In this document: piece after piece, positions 58,253 through 64,000 of the stretch | How the letters are laid out: every line of letters begins with the position of its first letter | Position numbering within the stretch: the stretch's first letter is position 1 | Origin: Methylorubrum zatmanii | Lineage (GTDB): Bacteria; Pseudomonadota; Alphaproteobacteria; Rhizobiales; Beijerinckiaceae | Assembly (NCBI RefSeq): GCF_014845115.1 | Contig: NZ_NKUI01000002.1 | Coordinates: 20,670 to 84,669, forward strand | Direction of reading: 5' to 3' | DNA length: 64,000 nucleotides | Made by a program: the position numbers and the translations under genes | Notes under the pieces: generated by a model | Databases searched by the model: none | What the model was told of the DNA's origin: nothing | What the model saw: only the letters and a program-made list of their open reading frames with translations

Positions 58253-58313
58253 GCGAAAACCCCATCGAACACTCTTTTGACAGTCGTCTCGCCGAATTCT
58301 GGCGTCCCACTGA

Positions 58314-58877
<564 letters not shown>

Positions 58878-59009
58878 GGCATCCTTCTTCCGCATCGGCT
58901 CTCCAGCCGGTCGTCCGGGAACGCTCACCCCTTTCCGGCGAGGCGCTCGGCCGCGTCGCCCCGACCTCTTCAACTTGCTCGACGCACTGCGATCAGGAGC
59001 TTCCTGTCC

Positions 59010-60512
59010 ATGAAACTTCGCCATCTTCTCGCGCTCGGACTGGGAGGGGCCGCACTCGGCCTCCTTCTCGTCGAGCCGTCCCTCGCGCAGTCGCCCGTCC
59101 CCGAAGCCGCCGCCGCTCCGGCGCCGTCCGCCCCGTTGCCCAACAAGGGTGATACGGCCTGGATGCTGCTGTCCTCGGTCCTGGTCCTCCTGATGACCGT
59201 GCCGGGCCTCGCGCTGTTCTACGGCGGCCTCGTGCGCACCAAGAACATGCTCTCGGTGCTGACCCAGGTCTTCGCCATCGCCTCGATCGTCTGCCTGCTG
59301 TGGGTCGCCTACGGTTACAGCCTCGCCTTCACCAATGGCGGCGGCCTCAACGACTTCGTCGGCGGCTTCTCCAAGGCCTTCCTCAAGGGCGTCGACGCCA
59401 ACTCGGTGGCGGCCACCTTCTCCAACGGCGTCGTGATCCCCGAATACGTCTATATCTGCTTCCAGATGACGTTCGCGATGATCACCCCCGGCCTCATCGT
59501 CGGCGCCTTCGCCGAGCGCATGAAGTTCTCGGCGCTGATCGTGTTCTCGATCCTCTGGGTCACGCTGATCTACTTCCCGATGGCTCACATGGTCTGGTAC
59601 TGGGGCGGTCCCGATGTCTTCGCCGACGCCGCGCGCAAGCTGGCCGCCGCCGGTGGCGAGGCCAATGCCGCGGCAAAGGCCGAGTACGACGCCGTGCTGG
59701 GTGATGCCGGCCTGCTGTTCAAATGGGGCGCCCTCGACTTCGCCGGCGGCACCGTCGTGCACATCAACGCGGGCATCGCCGGCCTCGTCGGCTGCCTGAT
59801 GCTCGGCAAGCGCATCGGCTACGGCCGCGATCTGCTCGCCCCGCACTCGCTGACCATGACCACGATCGGCGCCTCGCTGCTCTGGGTCGGCTGGTTCGGC
59901 TTCAACGCCGGCTCCAACCTCGAAGCCAACGGCACCACCTGTGTCGCCATGATCAACACCTTCGTCGCCACCGCTGCCGCCGCCGTGTCCTGGCTGTTCG
60001 TGGAATGGGCCGCCAAGGGCAAGCCGTCCCTGCTCGGCATGCTCTCGGGCGCCATCGCCGGCCTCGTCGCCGTCACCCCGGCCGCAGGCTTTGCCGGCCC
60101 GATGGGCTCGATCCTCCTGGGTCTCGTCGCGGGCGCGGTCTGCTTCGTGATGTGCTCCACCGTGAAGAACGCCCTGGGCTACGACGACTCCCTCGACGTG
60201 TTCGGTGTGCACTGCGTCGGCGGCATCCTCGGCGCGCTGGCCACCGGTATCCTGGTATCGCCGGCCCTCGGCGGCGCCGGCATTCCCGACTACACCACCA
60301 AGCCCGGTGAACTCGTGCTCGGCTCCTACGACATGGTGGCCCAGCTCATCACCCAGGCGAAGGCGGTCGGCTTCACCGTCCTGTGGTCGGGCATCGGCTC
60401 GGCGATCCTCTACAAGCTCGTCGACCTGACCATCGGCCTGCGGGTGACGCAGGAGGAGGAGCGCGAAGGTCTCGACATCGCCGATCACGGCGAGCGCGCC
60501 TACAACTACTGA
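59010..60512 (+). CDS. amtB: Ammonium transporter
   Basis: 500 residues. A signal peptide (MKLRHLLALGLGGAALGLLL, cut near SLAQS) and a Pro/Ala linker precede eleven membrane segments. The pore's twin His are in TVVHINAGIAG and FGVHCVGGILG; TFAMITPGLIVGAFAERMKF is the family signature. The C-terminal tail (LRVTQEEEREGLDIADHGERAYNY) binds GlnK. It follows glnK by 132 bp; a strong terminator follows. Confidence 0.96.
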   Translation: MKLRHLLALGLGGAALGLLLVEPSLAQSPVPEAAAAPAPSAPLPNKGDTAWMLLSSVLVLLMTVPGLALFYGGLVRTKNMLSVLTQVFAIASIVCLLWVAYGYSLAFTNGGGLNDFVGGFSKAFLKGVDANSVAATFSNGVVIPEYVYICFQMTFAMITPGLIVGAFAERMKFSALIVFSILWVTLIYFPMAHMVWYWGGPDVFADAARKLAAAGGEANAAAKAEYDAVLGDAGLLFKWGALDFAGGTVVHINAGIAGLVGCLMLGKRIGYGRDLLAPHSLTMTTIGASLLWVGWFGFNAGSNLEANGTTCVAMINTFVATAAAAVSWLFVEWAAKGKPSLLGMLSGAIAGLVAVTPAAGFAGPMGSILLGLVAGAVCFVMCSTVKNALGYDDSLDVFGVHCVGGILGALATGILVSPALGGAGIPDYTTKPGELVLGSYDMVAQLITQAKAVGFTVLWSGIGSAILYKLVDLTIGLRVTQEEEREGLDIADHGERAYNY

Positions 60513-60552
60513 GCCTTCGCCCGCCTTCTCGGGGCGGGCGATGTGAAGTCCG

Positions 60553-60582
60553 GGCCTCGGCGCATCGCGCCGGGGCCTTTTT
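60553..60582 (+). terminator. Intrinsic terminator of glnK-amtB
   Basis: GGCCTCGGCGC and GCGCCGGGGCC form an 11-bp stem with an ATC loop and end in TTTTT, 41 bases after the amtB stop. A CGCCCGCC/GGCGGGCG hairpin precedes it. Confidence 0.9.
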
Positions 60583-60766
60583 CTGTTCTGGCCGTGACCT
60601 CTTCGGGAGGGAAACTGCGTCCGCGGGTGGGCGGTATGGAGAGACGATCCGGTTGCCGCTTTTTCAGTCGTCTCGAAGAGAAAAATTTTTGCCCAGGGAG
60701 AAGTATGAGCAAAAATAGTGATCTTCCTACAACACTTCCAGGGTCAAGGCCGTGGATGCTGAAAAT

Positions 60767-60805
60767 TGCCTAAGAAATAGGCAAATGCGCAAAACTTGAT
60801 TTTGC
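60767..60805. promoter_or_regulatory. Two tandem short palindromes upstream of the porin gene
   Basis: TGCCTA-AGAAA-TAGGCA at 60767-60783 and GCAAAA-CTTGA-TTTTGC at 60789-60805, both exact inverted repeats with 5-base spacers. They lie 56-94 bases before the porin ATG and could be an operator or leader hairpins. Confidence 0.4.
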
Positions 60806-60860
60806 GGTGAACCGCGCAGTTCGGCACCTTGGCAATATCAAATTGTGGGGCTCACCTAAG

Positions 60861-62111
60861 ATGACGATCAAGACAAGGATCCTGGCCGCGGGCGCGGCGC
60901 TCACCACCGTGACCGCGCTGCCGGTCCTGGCCGCGGACATGCCGGCGAAGAACACGGCCCCGGTGATCGTCGAGGAGCATTGCAAGGCCGCGATCTCGAC
61001 GCCGACTTTCGGCGGTTTCATCAAGGCGAACCCCAACCCGGCCTGCTTCACCACCGGCCTCGGCGACATCTATGTCGGCGGCGCCGTCACCGGCTTCGCC
61101 TATAGCCAGACCAATGCCTTCGGCATCCTCTCCCCCGGAGCCGAGCAGGACCGCTTCGGCCGGGTCGACTTCACCAACCTCCAGGGCTGGATCCAGAAGG
61201 CGGACGGCCCGCTGCAATTCTACGTGCATGCCGGCCTCTACTCGATTCCGGCGCTCGGCCTGCCGCTCTATTCCTCGTTCGAGCAGACCGATTCGCTGTT
61301 CGGACCGGTGCCGGTGGCCTTCGGCAAGTGGCAGATCAACGATGAGTGGTCGATCCAGGCCGGCCGGATGTTCACCAATATCGGCTCCGAGCTGCTGTTC
61401 TCCTATCAGAACCTGAACATCTCCCGCGGTCTGGTGTTCAACCAGGAGAACTTCATCAACCAGGGCGTCCAGGTGAACTATGCCAGCGGCCCGTTCGCGG
61501 CCGCCGTCTCGGTGAACGACGGCTTCTATTCCGGTGAACTGAACTGGGTCACGGGCTTCGCCACCTACAAGCTCGACGATTCCAACACGATCGGCATCAA
61601 CGGCGGCACGCATTTCAGCGACTTCGATTCGTCGACCCGCAGCCCGCGCTTCCAGTTCGCGACGATCAACTCGCTGCAGAACAGCAGCATCATCAGCGTC
61701 AACTACACCTACGCCAACGGCCCGTGGATCATCGCGCCGTACTTCCAGTACACCACCGTCGATCGCAAGAATAACTACTTCAGCCCGATCATCGGCGGTG
61801 AGACCTATGGCGGCGCGCTGCTCGCCGGTTACAGCTTCACCGACAACTTCGCCCTGGCCGGCCGTGTCGAGTACATCGCCCAGTCGGGCACCCGGGGCGA
61901 CGTCCTGAGCGCGACCAGCCTCCTGTACGGCCCGGGCAGCTCGGCCCTCTCCTTCACGATCACGCCGACCTTCACCTGGGACCGCTACTTCGTCCGCGGC
62001 GAGTTCGCGACGGTGCAGGCCTACGACGTGACCCCCGGCTTCGGCTTCGGCCGCGACGGCACCAAGCGTTCGCAGGAGCGCTACCTGGTCGAGACCGGCT
62101 TCACCTTCTGA
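60861..62111 (+). CDS. Outer membrane porin (BBP2-like)
   Basis: 416 residues from the ATG at 60861 (MTIKTRILAAGAALTT). A signal peptide to LPVLAAD is followed by beta-barrel strands of the BBP2/porin type that end with aromatic VETGFTF. ATPF-like periplasmic spacing, GFAYSQTNAFGILSPGAEQD and GRMFTNIGSELLFSYQN are typical of Methylobacterium-like porins. The substrate is not known. No Shine-Dalgarno is strong; CCTAAG precedes the ATG. A terminator follows. Confidence 0.85.
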   Translation: MTIKTRILAAGAALTTVTALPVLAADMPAKNTAPVIVEEHCKAAISTPTFGGFIKANPNPACFTTGLGDIYVGGAVTGFAYSQTNAFGILSPGAEQDRFGRVDFTNLQGWIQKADGPLQFYVHAGLYSIPALGLPLYSSFEQTDSLFGPVPVAFGKWQINDEWSIQAGRMFTNIGSELLFSYQNLNISRGLVFNQENFINQGVQVNYASGPFAAAVSVNDGFYSGELNWVTGFATYKLDDSNTIGINGGTHFSDFDSSTRSPRFQFATINSLQNSSIISVNYTYANGPWIIAPYFQYTTVDRKNNYFSPIIGGETYGGALLAGYSFTDNFALAGRVEYIAQSGTRGDVLSATSLLYGPGSSALSFTITPTFTWDRYFVRGEFATVQAYDVTPGFGFGRDGTKRSQERYLVETGFTF

Positions 62112-62157
62112 AGACAACTCCGCCGGTTCTCCGGCGACGACGGAACGCCTCGGCGGG

Positions 62158-62186
62158 GAAGCCTCGGAGAAATCCGGGGCTTCTTG
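62158..62186 (+). terminator. Terminator after the porin gene
   Basis: GAAGCCTCGG and CCGGGGCTTC form a 10-bp stem with a T-G pair around AGAAAT, followed by TTGT. Confidence 0.6.
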
Positions 62187-62304
62187 TCGTTCGGGCGGGG
62201 TGAGGAGCGACGGGGAGAAGAATCGTCCGTCCCTGATCGCTTAGCCCCCCGTTAACCGCGCCGCATTAGCCTTACCGGATCGTTGACACCGGACCGGTTT
62301 GCGC

Positions 62305-64000
62305 ATGCGTTCCCTCCGCCGTTCCGCGTCGCCCTACGACACCTTCGTCGACAGCCTGCGGCCGTTCCTGGCCAAGCGGCTGACGGAGTGCGGCGGCCTG
62401 ATCCTGTTCACCGGCGCCGTCGCCCTGACGGTGGCCCTGGCGACGTGGTCGATCGACGACCCGAGCCTCAACCATGCCACCGACCAGCGGGCGCACAACG
62501 TGCTCGGCCGCCCCGGCGCCGTGGTGGCCGATCTCGCCATGCAGTTGCTCGGGCTCGGCGCGATCGCCTTCGCGCTGCCCCCCGCTTTGTGGGGCATGCG
62601 GCTGATGCGTGAGCGCGATCTGCCGCATGGCGGCGTGCGCATCGCCCTGTGGTGCGTCGGCGTGCTCTGCGTGAGCGCGGTGGCGAGCGCCCTGCCGCCG
62701 ACCGCCCGCTGGCCGCTGCCCACCGGCCTCGGCGGCGTGGCCGGCGATGCCCTGCTCGCGGGCACGCGGATGCTGGTCGGGCCGCTCGCGGCCTTCGCCG
62801 GCTTCGTCTTCGCCGGCATCGCCATCCTCAGCCTCACCGCCGCCTGCCGGGTGACCAAGCCCGAGTTTGAGGAGGAGGACGAGGCGCCCTACGGCACGCA
62901 GCGTCCCGCGCCCCGCGCCGGCCGCGGCTCTCCCTACGAGGAGCGCCACGATGCCGACGAGCCGAGCCTCGGGATCCTCTCCCTCGGCGCCCTGGCTCAG
63001 GCGGTCATGCGCGGCCGCGCCTCGCTGCGCACCAAGCTCGAATCCTGGCAGGCCCCGGCCGAGCACGGCGAGGGGCTGGCCTATGCCGGCGCTTCTCCCG
63101 CTCTCGCGGCCCGCCGCGCCTTCGCCGAGGCGGAGGAGGCGCCCTGGGCGCCGCAGGCCCGTGAGCGGACCGGTGCCTCCGATCGCCGCGAGCCCTCCTT
63201 CGCCCCGGAGGAGGATGAGGAGCACGCGCCCCCTCGCGCCGCCCCGTCGCGCCCGGCACCGGCTCTCGACGCCGAGGAGGCGATGGCCGCCGAGCCGCCT
63301 TCCCGCGTGTCGCGCCCGCTGCCGCAAGCCCAGGCGGCGCGCGCGCGTCCGGCCGAACCCCGGTTCGAGCCCGGCGAGTACCGGCTTCCCGCCCTGGAGC
63401 TGCTGGCGCGCCCGCGCGAGGCGGCCCCGGGCTCGGAGGTCTCGGCCGAGGCCTTGGAGCAGAACGCCACCATGCTGGAGGCGACGCTGCAGGATTTCGG
63501 CGTGCGCGGCGACATCCTGGCTGTCCGTCCGGGGCCAGTGGTGACCCTCTACGAACTGGAGCCCGCCCCCGGCACCAAGTCCTCCCGCGTCATCGCGCTC
63601 GCCGACGACATCGCCCGCTCGATGTCCGCCGTCTCCGCCCGCGTCGCCGTGGTCCCCGGCCGCAACGCCATCGGCATCGAATTGCCGAATGCCAAGCGCG
63701 AGACGGTGTTCCTGCGCGAACTTCTCGCCTCGGTCGATTTCGTCGAGACCAAGCACAAGCTCGCCCTGTGCCTCGGCAAGAACATCGGCGGCGAGCCGAT
63801 CATCGCCGATCTCGCCCGCATGCCGCACCTGCTGGTGGCCGGCACCACCGGCTCGGGCAAGTCGGTGGCGATCAACACCATGATCCTGAGCCTGCTCTAC
63901 CGGTTGAAGCCGGAGGAGTGCCGCCTGATCATGGTCGATCCCAAGATGCTGGAGCTGTCGGTCTATGACGGCATCCCGCACCTGCTCTCCCCCGTCGTCA
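62305..64000 (+). CDS. ftsK: DNA translocase FtsK (3' end outside window)
   Basis: 565 codons from the ATG at 62305 ([18 protein letters not shown]), running off the window edge. The N-terminal four membrane segments (residues about 25-190) are followed by an Ala/Pro/Glu-rich linker of about 220 residues, then the alpha domain ([29 protein letters not shown]) and the motor beta domain. Walker A GTTGSGKS is at residue 515 onward and Walker B is in [10 protein letters not shown]. The translocase end and gamma domain lie beyond the window. It couples chromosome dimer resolution to division. Confidence 0.95.
   Translation, partial: MRSLRRSASPYDTFVDSLRPFLAKRLTECGGLILFTGAVALTVALATWSIDDPSLNHATDQRAHNVLGRPGAVVADLAMQLLGLGAIAFALPPALWGMRLMRERDLPHGGVRIALWCVGVLCVSAVASALPPTARWPLPTGLGGVAGDALLAGTRMLVGPLAAFAGFVFAGIAILSLTAACRVTKPEFEEEDEAPYGTQRPAPRAGRGSPYEERHDADEPSLGILSLGALAQAVMRGRASLRTKLESWQAPAEHGEGLAYAGASPALAARRAFAEAEEAPWAPQARERTGASDRREPSFAPEEDEEHAPPRAAPSRPAPALDAEEAMAAEPPSRVSRPLPQAQAARARPAEPRFEPGEYRLPALELLARPREAAPGSEVSAEALEQNATMLEATLQDFGVRGDILAVRPGPVVTLYELEPAPGTKSSRVIALADDIARSMSAVSARVAVVPGRNAIGIELPNAKRETVFLRELLASVDFVETKHKLALCLGKNIGGEPIIADLARMPHLLVAGTTGSGKSVAINTMILSLLYRLKPEECRLIMVDPKMLELSVYDGIPHLLSPVV

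Larger units (their letters stand above)
60513..60860 (+). other. Region between amtB and the porin gene
   Basis: 348 bp without a gene. It begins with the CGCCCGCC/GGCGGGCG hairpin and the amtB terminator. The right part (60660-60860) is clearly AT-richer than its surroundings and carries two short palindromes and the porin leader. Confidence 0.6.

Noticed and set aside
60820..60850. Possible second sigma-54 promoter (TTGGCAATATCAAATTG) before the porin
   Set aside because: The spacing between GG and the TTG block is two bases too long for a -24/-12 promoter.

Overview
The window reads as ordinary chromosome of a high-GC alphaproteobacterium. Gene content and order point to Hyphomicrobiales, most likely the Methylobacterium/Methylorubrum group: an ornithine/lysine decarboxylase, GNAT and homospermidine synthase cluster; a DUF177-plsX-fabH-ihfA-merR string; HdaA; an S2 protein with a long C-terminal extension; and BBP2-type porins. 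This assignment is inferred from gene order and composition. No 16S or other diagnostic marker is present. I saw no phage genes, insertion sequences, CRISPR arrays, rRNA or tRNA genes.

Layout. 0-2.9 kb: the start of prkA (its 3' end is outside the window) with a CRP-like palindrome upstream, then two small hypothetical genes. 3.0-7.4 kb: a minus-strand lipid and regulatory string, cytochrome bc1 chaperone - DUF177 - plsX - fabH - ihfA - merR-type regulator. 7.5-12.2 kb: bamE, a HAD phosphatase, an Old Yellow Enzyme, a GNAT and a Tat-exported OpgG-type glucan protein. 12.2-16.9 kb: polyamine module with a long, hairpin-rich leader before the decarboxylase. 16.9-24.3 kb: two Uma2 nucleases (the first frameshifted), a Smr-like gene, DUF1206, and surface-polysaccharide genes. 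24.3-32.4 kb: purN/purM, an AI-2E-type permease, hdaA, ppk and ppx. 33-39 kb: aspartate aminotransferase, a CoA-transferase with a striking palindrome upstream, and a chemoreceptor.

39.2-55.3 kb holds the conserved translation and envelope gene string, but it is split. rpsB-tsf-pyrH is on the plus strand. frr-uppS-cdsA-dxr-rseP-bamA-lpxD is on the minus strand, with lpxD nearest pyrH and about 4 kb of unrelated genes between (hydrolase, ppa, GNAT, phosphatase, WcbI-like). This is what an inversion breaking the string between pyrH and frr would leave.

55.5-64 kb: a glycine-zipper protein, a UbiH-type monooxygenase, tesB, a sigma-54-type promoter driving glnK-amtB, a porin and the first 565 codons of ftsK.

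I found no convincing wholly new multi-gene system. The most useful leads are regulatory (CRP-like site at prkA, Pho box at ppk, 13-bp inverted repeat at the CoA-transferase, structured leader at the decarboxylase), the S2 extension with a helix-hairpin-helix-like segment, the frameshifted Uma2 beside an intact copy, the rearranged pyrH/frr string, and a 21-bp repeat in inverted orientation bracketing hdaA-ppk-ppx.
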